From Ostrinia nubilalis (Eukaryota; Arthropoda; Insecta; Lepidoptera; Crambidae), in assembly GCF_963855985.1 (NCBI RefSeq), contig NC_087099.1, forward strand, positions 9,826,001 through 9,890,000: DNA of 64,000 nucleotides. The letters run 5' to 3'. The first letter of the stretch is position 1, and each line of letters opens with the position of its first letter. A program made the translations under genes and the position numbers. The notes beneath the pieces were generated by a model. That model was given only the letters and a program-made list of their open reading frames with translations, was not told where the DNA came from and searched no databases. Shown in pieces: positions 1-13,183 of this stretch.

Positions 1-265
1 TTTGTATCGTACCGCACAACACAGAATTTAAAGGAACTTCTGGCTCTGATTCAAATATGAAAGGACACCGACGCGCAATACCAGGTATCCACTCGCACAT
101 CCTCACACAAATAGGTATCTTCATGAGCCTATATTTAACTACTGAATGGAACATCAAAGACCATATACTAACGATTCCTAGTACAGCAATAATAGCAGCT
201 GCAGTTTTCAAATCGGGCACACAGCCGCAACACGACTCTACGTCGGGCAGTCTGTTCCAAGGCAT
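1..265 (-). CDS. Candidate partial membrane protein exon, open to the left window edge
   Basis: Reading the minus strand from an ATG at 265, an 88-codon frame stays open to the window edge. It begins MPWNRLPDVESCCGCVPD, then a hydrophobic stretch of about 20 residues (TAAAIIAVLGIVSIWSLMF, residues 21-39) that looks like a first membrane segment. A short Cys-rich start (CCGC) followed by a membrane helix is the usual opening of small insect four-pass membrane proteins, and that resemblance is my only family hint. The true 3' end of the exon is unknown: GT donors exist inside the frame, for example near 85-95, so the last part may be intron. Two other overlapping frames (plus 57-314, minus 168-404) look like shadows because they lack such a pattern. 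The protein could also be a chance frame. I rate it as more likely real than not. Confidence 0.45.
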   Translation of the reverse strand, partial: MPWNRLPDVESCCGCVPDLKTAAAIIAVLGIVSIWSLMFHSVVKYRLMKIPICVRMCEWIPGIARRCPFIFESEPEVPLNSVLCGTIQ

Positions 266-3120
266 GATAATTTCCAAAAAAAACGTGTACCAAAGCCACA
301 AAGTAATCGAGTAAAAAGATTTCCACGGTGAGTATTGTTTGACAGGATACATCATAGAGAAGATGGTTTGACTTTGTATTTTTTTCAATGACAATTTTGG
401 ACATAAAACGTTAAGGATTTGCTCAAAATTACCTGGAGAATAAATCTAAGCCCACTGAATTAATAGCATTTTGTGAAGATTCGCAGACCATCGATTTTTA
501 GTTGGCCGACAGTTGTGCCCGATTTTAAAATGTATGAAGAATCGGCCAAATCGAATCGGCGTAATGTGCGCACTTCCATACATGCCCATACTGTATCAAC
601 TTCAGCCGACGAAAAATCAATGGTCTGCGCATAGGCTTAATGTGACTGAAATCATCATCTTTAAAAGTAGAAATCTACCAATGAACACTGTAGCTTCTTA
701 AATAGTTCTAAATAGCAACTGAAGAGCACCAAGCTTTTCAAATTATTTCATGTAGATTGTGTGAACTTCAGACTACCTCAAACTCTGAAATTCACATTTA
801 CACGTACACTGAAACAACAAACCACACTGAATATTACCCCGTGTCATACTGTTTGTATAGGCGTACATAAACTAATTTTGCTAAGAATACCGTCGTAATG
901 CGTGGCTTAGGCTGGCTTAGTGACTTTGCCCAAACCCGGGATTCAGCTTATTGCCCTCCCAGAGGGCCGGGCGCGGGCCTCTTAACAAGATTACATAGGA
1001 GATAAAACGCGGAGATAATGCCGACCCTGTAAGCCGGCCCAGGCGGCTCTAAAACAAAATTAAAATTGGACTCTCTTTTTGTAAATGAGATTTGTAATTA
1101 AAAGAAGGAAGGCTCTGGGATTGTGAATAAGGACAAGGACGTGCTCTTTAAAGGGTCTATTCTCTCTATAAAATGTAATCAAGAATTTTATTCAAAAAGA
1201 GGATAAGGAAAAGTTCCATGGCATTAGGTAATGAACCAGTTCAGAGCCTAATATTGTATAGACCTATACCATGATTGGTATTTCGATAAATACACAGTAT
1301 ATACAACAAAGGTAACATTTGCGAAATTTCAAGAAATATCAGATGTCTGTAAATCAAATCAGTGTCTGCTGTAGACCGTCGTAAAACCAATTTCGCTGCG
1401 TTCGCTCTGTAGATATCCCTACGTATACCATACGTAGAATAGGTACAAGGCAAACATCCATTGTGCCGTCTGGCTGTGTATTGATCCGGCACTCGCTTGT
1501 TTCAAATTCAATTCGCAGAGTGGGTATAACAATAAAACTTGGACCGTCGTGTATCTTGCGATATCACCTGAGCCCCGGCTGAATCTACGTCGTGGAGAGA
1601 ATTTTAAACGACACGCTAAAACATTTCGGGCTCAGGATGGAGGTATATGGCCGTATATTTGCTAGATCAGCTTTCTGACTCCGTACGATACGCCAGAAAA
1701 AAATAAAGCTGCTTACTTTTTTTTTGTTTGGGCGTGCTTATTCGGACACAAAATGGACACATGCAAGTCATCGATTATAAATTCCAGCCATTTAAAAACC
1801 AACCGAAACATCATAATTTGTGGGATTCACGTGATATCTTATCTAATCTACGCGTCGGGCGCGCAATAAATTAACGTATTTCTACGAACTATTGCCCCGC
1901 TTGTTTCCAACATTCGGTGTCTACCAAGAAGTGTCAAAATATTTCATATCGCGGCTTTTGTGAGAGGCGGTGCCACGATATGAGCATCTCTAGTTTTTAC
2001 TGCGGGTCTTATCCGCGGAGAAACACGCCCCGGGGCGCGCTCACGAATCGCAATGTAGGCCTCGTGATAAATCTTCCAGAATTCCAGTTTTATTTATTAA
2101 GTTGTATGGTGTTTTTACGACGTTTCGCCGCGGGGGCGCTCATTACAGCGCCTCTGCCGAACGTGATGAAAAAACTTTTCCCTGCGATATCTCCTTGCAA
2201 CATTAATTAGGAGACTGGGAAAGTTGGGCGCCTTTATTATTTCTTTTCGCGTCGACTGATGTTTTACGATTCAACTTTTGCAGAATGGTGAGGGACGTTC
2301 TTTCAGTAGAATGGTCCTGATAAGAGTATGTCGGGCAATATAGGCAGTAAAAGGACTGAAGACATCACGTAGCAAAACAGGTCTGGGAGTTTTATGTGGG
2401 CAATTCGGGTCGTGCACAAAAGAAATGCTAACGCGGAGCGACGTGACGCTGCCCTTGTTCGCGCATATTTTTATTTTATACGTCGTAAGAATACTCTATT
2501 GTTTAGACGAATCCCAAAAATTCCGCTTCTTTGCTGCTTTTGCGTATATTTACAACATAATTAGGTTGATATAGAGCTGTTTAGTGTTAAGTTGGAGGCC
2601 AAAATAAATTTATCTAATAAATAAGATTTTTCAGTAAGAAATATTCTGAAAGTAAAGTAAATTAGTCTTGCAACAATAGTACGAGAAGTTTGCTTTCTAT
2701 GAATAAATAAAAAATATATTCAAATCTCAGTAATGATACTTATTTTTAAGCTAAGCCAGGTATTAACTAAAAACTCTTAAGCAATAAAACCGTTCAATTG
2801 CCAAGCGATTCAACACGGTTACGTAAGCACAATAAAATGCGCCAAGATCGTGTTTAAGCCTTCAATAAACTACGGGACCGAATGACCTGCCACGACCACC
2901 GAAACCGGTAACGGGGTATTGGCAACACAGGATGTCTCAAGAGTATAGCGAACTGTGTGGCGAACGTAATTTGCGATACAGTACCGAACATAAACAACGT
3001 AATTTTTTTAACCTAACCTAACTTAAATGGTTAATTCTTGCAGGCTCGAAAGAACTGCGTTGTCCCACAGGTAGGTAGGTACATACGAGTAATTATTAGA
3101 AGTGATAATCCTTTGGTCAC
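266..3120. other. Unassigned DNA, no gene recognised
   Basis: AT-rich sequence with modest GC-rich patches near 940-1050 and 1980-2170. A 97-codon frame at 1917-2210 has no recognisable domain and no ATG start. A short CCTAA run occurs at about 3010-3023. I see no RNA gene or transposon ends here. Confidence 0.4.
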
Positions 3121-3172
3121 ATTTTTAAACGACTTCAAAAAAGGAGGAGGTTCTCAATTCGATTGTATGTTT
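3121..3172 (+). repeat. Fragment of a dispersed lepidopteran repeat
   Basis: The string around CGACTTCAAAAAAGGAGGAG followed by GTTCTCAATTC is one I recognise as recurring across moth and butterfly genomes, usually at the end of a dispersed element. No second copy lies in this window and the element boundaries are not visible. Confidence 0.5.
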
Positions 3173-4918
3173 TTTCTTTACTTCTACACCTTTAAGAAAG
3201 TATGCCTGAGAATGCTTACTTACATAACGTATTTCTCACTCCCGTACTTAAGACTGAAAAAACTGAAAAGCTTTAACTGGAACATTACAAAAGCTTCATT
3301 TCTGAGTTTAATTTGGACGTTTCAAAACTGCTCAAAATATACTTTATACTATTTCACACTGCATTGGAACTAAAGCACCGTTATATGGTCAAAAATGTCG
3401 GTCACAGGATAGATTAGATACTTGGGACAACTTTTCTCCATCATCCGAATATTGTACCCACATAGTTATGGGAGATAATGGTGGTTTTGAGCGGTTTCCC
3501 CGCGGGGTTCCGTCCAATAAGCGGGCAGGGCGTAACTAGTGGTTAATTTATGTTACTATAACTCAGACAGACGGGCTCTATAGGTAATTTAGATGTTGGA
3601 AGCAACATTGTCGTAATGAGAACGGTTCCAGTGCAATGTTTATTGGCTCGCTGAGCTTCGAAGTGGGTGGCGGGATGGGTCGGCCTAAATTGGTAATTTG
3701 CAGACCTTTTCGGCAAGAGGTTCGTTGATAGCTTATGGGATATTGACTGGGATTAGCAAGGGTGTTAATGTAAATTTTCAAAAGGAATTGTTTATTTCAT
3801 GTTACTGTAAATATCATAGAGTTGTCTTGTAAATACGTACATCGTAGTCATTTGCCACGTATATATATATGATTTTTCTAACTAATCTAAAATATCCAAG
3901 TAATTTTAACTTTAAAAGATGACAGGGTTTCGGAAGTGATTCTCATAATACGGAATATAAAATATGTTTTCAAGAAGAAACAAGTTTAAACTTTGCACTT
4001 TTCTTGGTAATAGGTACAAAAGTTTTTCTTGGATATTTGTAATTTTTGCAGTAACACTTATTCTGTTGTAAAAACTGAGTAGGTAGTAGGTGTTAATGTC
4101 CGACAGAAAACTGGCACCAAACATAAAACCCGAAGGATTTCTTGAAATAATACCTACAAACATTAAGATACCCAAATAAGGCAGGTTTTAAACATACACC
4201 TCCGTATTAACGGTTAAGTAAAACATCTAAAGGGCGGTGCAGATTCAGATTTTTAATACCTCACAGAGCGTTGTTGTGGGTGTAAAATAAACTTTATTTC
4301 GTTGAAATTTTAGTAGAGATTTGGTTGTAGGAAGGTGTGTTTTATGCCTATTATTAAAAGAAGGCGCGATGCTCTGGCTTAACGAAAAAGCTCATAATGT
4401 ACACAAGATATGGCTTCATGTGGCAGTTTGTTATGAAGTTTATAGTGGAGGCAGCGCGGTTCTAGTTACTTCGAAAAAAAAGGAGTCATTCAGAGTGTTA
4501 TGTGTAATAATTTAAAAGAGTGAATCGGTCGGTAGAGAGCGGTATGGAGATTATAATTTGAAATTATGAAAACAGATCTGGGTAATTGGATAGTGATTCG
4601 TTTATGTTGACGCACCGTTATGATAAACGTTGGGACACGACGTCGGAATGTTATTAGAGATTTTTATTGAAGCGCAGGAGGGTCGTAAAGCAGATCGTGC
4701 GGGCGAGATCGACTCTTTTACTATGACACTTTTAATTTGTGATCTGGCGACAGGGTTAATACACTGGATATTTATTTGAATTCCTCTTTACTACGAATAA
4801 CTACTAAAAATTCTAAAACTAAGAATACTTGCATTATACACAATCATACACATCAAGGAAAGAAAGTCACGGAGTGACTATTTTCGGGATAGACTAAAGT
4901 GTTCTACCTACTGACTGA
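3173..4918. other. Unassigned DNA, no gene recognised
   Basis: Short frames at 3038-3373, 3578-3781, 3912-4175 and 4321-4515 are low-complexity translations of AT-rich DNA without recognisable motifs. Nothing else is supported. Confidence 0.4.
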
Positions 4919-5010
4919 CGCCCGTATTCACAAACATTATTATGAGGTCTTACAGTGCGCGTGGACGCACAGGGTCACACACGAAAAAATTGTCTTGTGA
5001 ATATTATACT
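4919..5010. mobile_element. Partial copy of a Harbinger-like MITE
   Basis: Starts with CGCCCGTATTCACAAAC and continues with a GAGGTCT..GTGGACGCACAGGGTCACAC segment that matches the reverse complement of the right half of the complete MITE at 13037-13180. The far end is degraded: only TTGTGAATA at about 4993-5003 recalls the second terminal repeat. It is therefore a truncated or internally deleted sister copy in opposite orientation. No target duplication is visible. Confidence 0.6.
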
Positions 5011-8000
5011 GGTGTGATTCTAATCGACAGCTGCTGACAACGTTAACTATAGTTGCGTATACGAATCCTGGTGCGGCAAACGCTAGTAAGATGAATACAG
5101 AAATATTATTTTGAACTCAAAGTTATCTAGAACGTCTGGAGCCACCATTATCTTTTCAAACCCACTTAGTAAGCATCTTCATACACTTCATATATTCACT
5201 GGCAATTAGGGTATGTAGTTTCGATAGTGCCCTCCGCGGGTCGCGGCAGGTGCGCTCGTAAAGACCCAACTTTATGGTAATATAAGATCCTTGTCGGTCG
5301 CATGCTCTCCGCTATCTGAAATCGGGTGCCGGTTTTATGTATACCCAGCATATTATGTTGAACACTCTGCTATCTTATGCAGAGGTAATAAGAGGGAATT
5401 TGCAAGAGATATGTATAAGTTGACGTGCAGTCGGCTGTACCTAACGAGGGTATAGGTACATAATGAACAGATAGGTATAGAGGCTGCATTAAGGAGCAGG
5501 TTTGCAGTATAAGCTCTATCGTGAGTTTTATTTAGAAGTAGGCAGCAGGTTCTTACTTTCATAAATTAAACAGAGTCCGCCAGGACCTTATTGCATGCCA
5601 TTATTAAAGAATACCTACACAAAATATAGTTTGTTTATGTTAGCAAAATAAGATTTAAAAAAGTCGTAGATGCACTTTTTCTTCTTTGTATCGTCAATTT
5701 TATTCGATGTAACTGATAATAACCGTTAACAAACCACTAAATTACTATTTTCGAGTTCAGGAATAGTTTAGCTGCAACCTTTTAATGTACTCTTGAAGCA
5801 CTTAAAGCTTTATAGGAGTTTGTGTTTTCCACAAATTACGAACCGCAGAGCTTGGCTACTCTGTTGCAATGTTCGGTAATCTGTATCGATCTAAGAAGCT
5901 TTACAATTTGCTAACATAGTCGGCAAATTGTAAAGGAAATATAGTGGCAGTACATTGGTTATATTACGCTATATTAGACGAATGTATAAGACTGAATGAT
6001 GTGTAGAATAATCGAACTACTTCTGAAAGATATTAAAAACATCGGGACGTCTCGCGTTGGTTAATTTTGATCAGTAACGAAAAATATTATTATTAGGTAG
6101 GTACTCGTATAATTTATTGTTCATTTGTTTTAAGTCACAATAACCGTGCAATAACGCTGGCTCTATATAATAATAATATTATGTAGGTACCTACGTTAAA
6201 AACTTGTGTCATATTTTAAAATGTGTTTTTATTTCACATTATCTTGGTGAACATGAATACCAACTATTCAGTGATTACAAATTTTCAGGGCAGCATCAAC
6301 TTTCCATGTAAGTCGTAAATACTCGTTAAAAGTATTTGGAAAGTCCGCAAGTAATGAGCGGCAGATGCCGATTCGATAATTATTACGAGGGACTTAAAAT
6401 CGATTCTTGATTATCTCCAGCTCCATCGCGGGTCGCTCGTATAAAGTTTTTAAGTATTCATATACCAATATTACCATAGACACGTACTTCAACTTCGATA
6501 ACACCTTCAGAGGAATTTAAATTGAACCCAGAAAATGTCTTAGCCTATTGGCCGATTGCTATTTAAGATTGGCAAACTTTATCCATCAATTTGCTAAAGA
6601 GTAAGCAACGAAACAAAATGAATATAAAGAAAACTTTATCCAGGGCTATCAAATTTTGATAGCGATCGAATAGGCTCGACTAGCAGTCGAAATACTCGAA
6701 ATGGCCGGCTTTACTTCCGAATTCTCGATTCAAACGCCGAATCGATAGTCGATACTAATAAAAGAACGTCGATTCGCGAATACATAAAACGGATTCAAGT
6801 CTTGCGCTCTCCGTATAACAGCTAGAGAAGGGTTCTCCCTTTTATTGCAAGGAATTTGCATATAAAGTAACCATTGAAGAAAAGTGATCTCCTTTTGGCT
6901 CCATGTTTTTTTCGTATTCATTGTTGCGAGCCGCGGGCTCACGGTTTTATGGATACAGCCGCTTTCTTAGCGTTTAAATAAATAATAGTATCAACAGTTT
7001 TTTTCCTTCGTTGATTTATTTGGGAAAGCTGTTTTTTATGCTTTTATGTGACGACGTTTAATTATATTTTGGGTCGTAAATGTTTAGATTAGTATCTTAC
7101 CTCTCTATCCAAACAATAGACATTTATAACTAAATCTAATTTATGCCCTTTTTCATTTCAGATTCATGGCGCATTCCGGATAATTATGGATTAAAAAAAT
7201 TGGTACGTAACATAATCTCACTCGTGGCTCACTAAGTATAGAATATCATAAACTGTTAAGTTATATACAACAATGTCAGAACGCAGTCACATAAAAACTT
7301 AAATTATGATGCAAAATAAAGAAAAAGTTAAGTACATAATGAAGTGAACGCGGGGCGTTTCCAGCGATTCCTAATAAAAATGATATTTAATTGAAGTCGA
7401 TAAGGCTTCGTGTCGAGAGGCCCAATAAACTGTCTTTATTATTATTGTGTTAGGTCGCCTCTCCGCACGATAAACATTACGTATCTCTACGGTTGGCTAG
7501 TAAATGTTTGTTGGGATTTGGTTACAGCCAGCCGAGCCCACGCTCATTTTATCTAATCTGGCTATTCCCTTTCCATGGAAAATCTTTTACTATTTACCGC
7601 TCAAGCACGTAGGCTATGCATTAAAATGGCCTATGAATAATTTATAAATTCTGTAAGGGCCTTGTGTCTGTGTCGGTGTCAACCGGTCTATAAATTGCTT
7701 TTAAGAGCTTTAATGGCCTTTAGATAGCGGCTAGAATATATTTGATAATATTTGCCTGAGACAAAGTAAGCTGGACTTTGTTGCCGCCGAGTTTCGTCGG
7801 GAGTGAAGATAAAAGACGCTACAAGCACAATAGCGTTTAAGTGATAGTTATGGCAGTTTTTATAGGCAGTTAGATTTATTTTTACTGCACTGTTTGTTTT
7901 AATGCGTTTTTCGCGAGCGAGAGGTCGCGACAATTGGCGGCGCATTCATTCATCGCATCTTGAACAGTATCACTGTCGGATTGATTATGTGGTTTATAGT

Positions 8001-8997
8001 CATTTTAATGATGTGAATAAACCCATTTATTAATTTTACCGCGTGCGAACATAACAGAGTGAGGATACAAATAATGATGGCAGGTTTATTCGTAGGCGTG
8101 GTATTTTAATGCGCGCACGATTTGTGAATAATTGCCGCGTGAGACTATGAGAATGACAACTTACTAATTAAGCTAATAAAATAGAAGAATTAGTAGTTCT
8201 TTTTTATAGGATATACTTATCAAGTGTTAATTTTACTGAGCGATTTTTATATTACATTTAGTAGTCGTCGTCATCATTTAGAGATAGGTAGGTACGGGGT
8301 GATACAATTACTTTTAAGAGCTTATTTGTAATCGAAGAGCAACAGTTTTTTATATGTGTAATTTAAATTGATATCGTATTATCGACAAATTGATGGTTTT
8401 CTTCAAGATGCAAATCAACCGAAAGAATAAAAAGTTATTTTTCCGGCTTTAGGTACGCACGTTTGCTATACAAATCTTGTACTCGTGTCAATTTAGCTCT
8501 ATTTAACTTTTGTATATGGCTATTTTGATTGTGAATGCCTGTATTCAGTAGATTGTTACATTATCAAGGCAACCTCATACCTACGGATAGAAATACAATA
8601 CAAAGTATCCCACATAAAGTATACTTTGTATGTATTGGCGAACATTGGCCCTCGATGAGCATTTATTAGCGCACCCCATGACCGAGGTGGGTGGCGGAGT
8701 GCCTAATCAGTTAATATAGGGCAATAAAACTGCGCAGTGGCTGCCGACGTAATCAAATAAGAACAATAGATATAGGTGCAGAGATGTCGAGATGAGACGG
8801 GTAAACCTATCTTGAGAATCGAGAGTCAAGTGTCAGCTAAGCGGACATCCTTATGTTCAAACGTCTTTTTATAGATATCAAAGAATCGGTAATTTGTTTT
8901 ATATTTTCTAGGAATTTTATCTGGTTTCTTTTGGAATCTCCCTGAGGGCGACATGCCTTAGATGGTGGAACACACACAGACAGCGCTAACTAAGAAA
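5011..8997. other. Unassigned DNA, no gene recognised
   Basis: AT-rich DNA with frequent GTAGGTAC-type strings. Short open frames (5353-5562, 6730-6942, 7688-7945) have no motif. A possible 41-nt exon at 7162-7202 with a TTTTTCATTTCAG acceptor and GTACGT donor is at chance level. A small hairpin at 5899-5935 is listed separately. Confidence 0.4.
5899..5935. repeat. 13-bp perfect inverted repeat (hairpin)
   Basis: CTTTACAATTTGC at 5899-5911 and its exact complement at 5923-5935 are separated by 11 nt. No flanking duplication or poly-T follows, so its role is unknown. Confidence 0.6.
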
Positions 8998-9120
8998 TTT
9001 TTTTTTTTTTTTTTTTTTATGTGATAGGAGGCAAACGAGCAGACGGATCACCTGATGGTAAGCAATTGCCGTCGCCCATGTACACCCGCAACATCAGTGA
9101 AGTCACAAGTGCGCAGTGTG
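8998..9120 (-). mobile_element. SINE/LINE-type retroposon fragment with reversed poly-A tail
   Basis: A run of about 20 T at 8998-9018 is followed by GGAGGCAAACGAGCAGACGG and then CACCTGATGGTAAGCAATTGCC. This is a widespread lepidopteran dispersed repeat. The T run is the complement of a poly-A tail, so the insert lies on the minus strand and is truncated at its 5' end near 9120. I could not find a clear target duplication. Confidence 0.6.
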
Positions 9121-9917
9121 ACACAGATTTATTATTGTGAGTATATTTTTTCATTACATTTATTTTTAGTGTTCGACTTAGTCACGCCTTGAAACAATAC
9201 AGACGTATCTGTTTGCCCCCGTTATCTCAAAACAAAGATCTCATCAAAAATTCAGCATGTGACTCTGGGATGTATCCAATAAATCAGTTTTACAGCATTC
9301 CAGTGTCATTTCAGTCGTCGAACGGCATAAAATGATAATTTTACTGCGCTCCCCTTCCGTCTCCAAAGTTTACGACAATTGTGAAATGTATCGACAGTTC
9401 GGGTGTCACCTATAAGGTGCACCACTCTCCCCTTTCAGCTGGGAGAGTTTAAAACGTCCGTTTGCCTCAGTTTTAAAGGCGAAATTTGCTCAGAATTCAC
9501 TCGTTTAACAGCCGAAGTGCTGGTCCATCAGGAACATATGGTACGTGCTCCCCCCGGCTCCCCTCAGTCGATATTTTGGGAAAGGTGCTCTCGAACACAT
9601 CAATCTTTCAGGTGACTTTACTGTTCAACGTAACGGATTATTTTGAGATCTATTGCGAGTAAATACAATAGTTATTTATTTTGTCTCAATATTTTTATGT
9701 ACTGCCTATTTTCGGATAAGTTTACTTTATGCGTTGGTGAAAACAGATTAATTGATTTACATTACAAATACCTATCTAACAATGTCCGCTAGTTTGTAGG
9801 TAAAAGGGTAAATCCATGGGTTTTCTTCAGTACCACTAGATTGGTCTTGAAAATCAGTATTTACCACAGTTGGCTAGAGACACGAGGTAAATTATCCCAA
9901 GTTTTAAATCGATATTA
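9121..9917. other. Unassigned DNA
   Basis: A 70-codon frame at 9403-9615 follows a CTATAAGG string and contains CCTTTCAG, but shows no recognisable domain. Nothing else is seen. Confidence 0.35.
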
Positions 9918-10600
9918 TACAGGGTGGAAACGTTAAGTGATCTCACTCGATTATTTCTTAACTATACAAGATATTAAAAAACTGGTTACTGATCCTGAAA
10001 GTGCTTAATGAGCTCTTTCAAACGGTACCAATAATAAGTTACAGAATAAACTGGATCTATCTGAAAATTCAATGTTTCCAGCTTCCATACTAAATGTATG
10101 CCAGACACACAATATTAGAAGTGTATTTTTTTTAATTTAATAATAAATACTTAAAATAAACTCGTAAATTGTATTCTTATTTTAAATTATTAATGAAAAA
10201 CATTGGTTTTAGGCTTTACTTGCTATAATATTGTCAAGAGATGAGTGTCATGACTGTGGTAGTACTAAATGTATGGAAGAAGGAAACATTGAATTTTTGG
10301 TTAGATCCAGTTTATTCTGTAACCTATTATTGATACCATTGGATAGAGCTTGTAAAGCACTTTTAGAATCAGTAATCAGTTTTACGATATCATATGTAGT
10401 TTTTAAAATAATGTGACTTTACCAAATGTATGGAAGCTGGAAACATTGAAGTTTCGGATAGATCCAGTTTATTCTGTAACCTATTATTAATACCGTTTGA
10501 TAGAGCTCATGAAGCACTTTCAGGATCAATAACTAGTTTATTGATATCTTGTATAGTTTAGAAATAATCGAGTGAGATCACTTATCGTTTCCACCCTGTA
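9918..10600. mobile_element. TA-flanked fold-back element with one duplicated arm
   Basis: The ends are TACAGGGTGG and CCACCCTGTA, each flanked by TA (9916-9917, 10601-10602), as expected for a Tc1/mariner-type target. The left arm (about 9918-10110) is inverted against the right arm (about 10424-10600); shared strings include GTGATCTCACTCGATTATTTC and ACTGGATCTATCTGAAA in complement. Between them, 10255-10412 is a second, diverged copy of the right arm in direct orientation, lacking the terminal 20 or so bases. No transposase is present. The 61-codon frame at 10231-10416 is a shadow of this copy. Confidence 0.75.
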
Positions 10601-10602
10601 TA

Positions 10603-13033
10603 GTATAAAGTAGGTATACACAATTTGTATATCTGTATTCTGAGTTGTAGAGTTCAGAGTAGTTGTGTGAGCTGAAAACTGTCTTGTGAACTATTTTCGG
10701 TTACAATTACCTTTTCCTTTACACTAAACCACATTGTATTATTATCACAAAAGTACATTCCTCAGCCCTTTTCTTCAGCTATTTAGAAAGTGACAAACCT
10801 CTAATAATTCACTTTGTGTTCACCGAAGCGTCAAAACGTACTTATTCATTATTGATAATTGCCTACAATAATGCTGGCGCAAACAGAATAAATTAACTGT
10901 ATTGTTATGTAAATATCCATTTATTGGTATTTGTGTCTGATTTGTACCCAGCAAAGGGCCGTGTAATTTTTAGATGAATAGATATGACGTTGTAAAATAT
11001 TTTTGTTTATGATATTATGGCTGCGCCGCGCTCTCTCTGAAATTCAAAATGCCCAAATTGAAAAAAAAAAAGTTTAATGAACGACCGATTAAATTACTAT
11101 ATTTAGTTACTCAATGCTTTTCAAATCAAATATAAAGCTCCAAGCCCTGATACTTACAATAATTGAATTTTATAACATACATTTTCTTACTTGACCTCTT
11201 ATTATAATTGTTTTAACGGGAATAACTTGCTAGATTCTAATTAAAAATAAATCTAATTCAGATCCAATTTAGCAATAATTGATTTGTTTTCCTTTTAAAC
11301 AATAAAACTGCAATTAGTATCGTAGCAATTATTAATAATCGAAGTAATTATGTTTTTTAGTTTCCCGTATTGTTCCAGTTAATTTTGAACCTTCGAGTAA
11401 CCTCAGTATCCGGAACGAGGTGTAAACACCGACAATGGCGGCTCACCATTTATTTATTGCCACAATTAACAAAACCTTAACAAATATTTGTTGAAATCGT
11501 GATCGCATAAATTATTCTAATTAGCTTTTGACAATGAAAGTGTTACATTGGAGATAAAATCGCCCTTGTAGAACTGTTTATTTGTTTATAGTTTAACCAC
11601 CTTTCAACCAAAAATGACTGTAAAAGTATTTGACAGCAACAAATTATGACAGTACACATAAAAGTTTGATAACTCTAGATATAATTCACATTTGTAATTA
11701 CTAAAACACTATTATTGTTACGATGTATTTGTTAATAGTCTTAATGACTTATTTTAATACCCCATAATCATTATGTTGTTCGATGGAGTTATTTTGTAAT
11801 TAAAGAAGTGTTAAGATTTGATTTGTTGAGATTAACTGTTTTCAGCTAGAGAATTGACATGCAGTAAATTGCATTCTGTTCATAGACCTACTTATCTTTT
11901 TCTAATCTTTATTTTTATTAAATCTATGTATTTAGTGCTGGAGAAGTTAATAGCACTAGATAGAGTCAATAATAAAATGAAATAAAACTAGTCAAGAACT
12001 TACTGTAAGTAGTGTTATGAGAATTATCCAGGCCATTTTTGACTTGTTTAGTCCCTACATCGCTTAGTATAGTAATTCAATAAAAAATAAACACTTCAAT
12101 TGGAGTGAAAATGCTTCAAATAACAAAATAATGCATGAAAGTGGACGCGAAATAATTATATCCATAGGTTATCTAATTTTTTTCTCAAATTTATAATTCC
12201 TTTCAAATGATGACTTCAACGGGTACCTGGACATTTTACATCTACTTATATTTTCGAGTCATTATCGTGCGTTCGCCCCGTACCTGAATACTAAATACAT
12301 ATCTGTAATTATTGCTAATTATATTCTGCCGGCTTGCACGCGATAAGCACAATATCTAGGTATAATTTTATACGGTAAATAAGAACGTATCTTTTAATAT
12401 TCATATAAATGTTTAATGCAAAGATACAAGATGGTGGCTCGGCTCCGTTTCTAGGTTATTTTTATCTATTACAAAACTATAACGTAACTTTTGTAAATCT
12501 ATCTGTATCTTAATTATCCGCTTGAAATTCAGTAAGAGCAAACAAAGTTATAAATTAATTGTGCGAGATTAATCTTGGCAATTTACTTTTATTTCGTACA
12601 TATAATTTTGTATAAAAAAAGTATGGTTATTGAAACACTAAAAGTATTTTTTGAAAAATGATACCTACCAGCTATAAAAGCACTTATCTAATTTTAAATA
12701 CCTGTTAAAGGTGCGGGTACATATTTATACTCGTAGATAGGTCGCTGCATGCATTAAAAGTACAGTTTACTGCCAATATAATTAAAAATCTTTTTGAAGT
12801 GGCGCACAGCGGTGGCGTTAGCGAAATACTAAAAGGCCCTTAATTAATAGTTGATAATTAATTATACACTTGACCGGTTTAGATACACGCGATTCCAAGT
12901 TTAATCACGTTTCGATCGGAGTAAATAAATTATATAGGTTCTATTGATTTTAAAATCAGTAAATGTAATTATATATTCTCTCTGTAACTTTAATTATTTT
13001 TTGAAAGTGTTAAGGTTAATGCTATGTCCACAC
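10603..13033. other. Unassigned AT-rich DNA
   Basis: Very AT-rich, without an open frame of note. A CpG-bearing spot at 11025-11045 and an AAGATGGTGGC motif at 12428-12438 are the only features I can name. Confidence 0.4.
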
Positions 13034-13036
13034 TAA

Positions 13037-13180
13037 CGCCCGTATTCACAAACTATGTTTGCTTAAGTGAAGCAGCAAATCGAACGCACAGCGTTGAATA
13101 GAGCTCTGAGATTGGTTCGTGTCACCCTGTGCGTCCACGCGCGCTGTGAGACCTCTTAGTAATGTTTGTGAATACGGGCG
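13037..13180. mobile_element. Complete 144-bp Harbinger-like MITE with TAA duplication
   Basis: Perfect 17-bp terminal inverted repeats, CGCCCGTATTCACAAAC and its complement, are flanked by TAA on both sides (13034-13036 and 13181-13183). A three-base TWA duplication is characteristic of PIF/Harbinger elements. There is no coding capacity. The interior carries GCACAGCG and CGCGCGCTGTGAGACCTC. A partial sister copy lies at 4919. Confidence 0.8.
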
Positions 13181-13183
13181 TAA

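Noticed and set aside
3010..3023. CCTAA repeat resembling insect telomere sequence
   Set aside because: Only two to three units in mid-sequence; too short to be an interstitial telomere tract.
3044..3070. 27-nt microexon between TTCTTGCAG and CAG/GTAGGT
   Set aside because: The donor lies in a GTAGGTAGGTAC string common in such genomes, and an exon this small occurs by chance.
7162..7202. 41-nt exon with strong acceptor and GTACGT donor
   Set aside because: Too short to judge and without protein similarity; similar pairings occur several times in the window.
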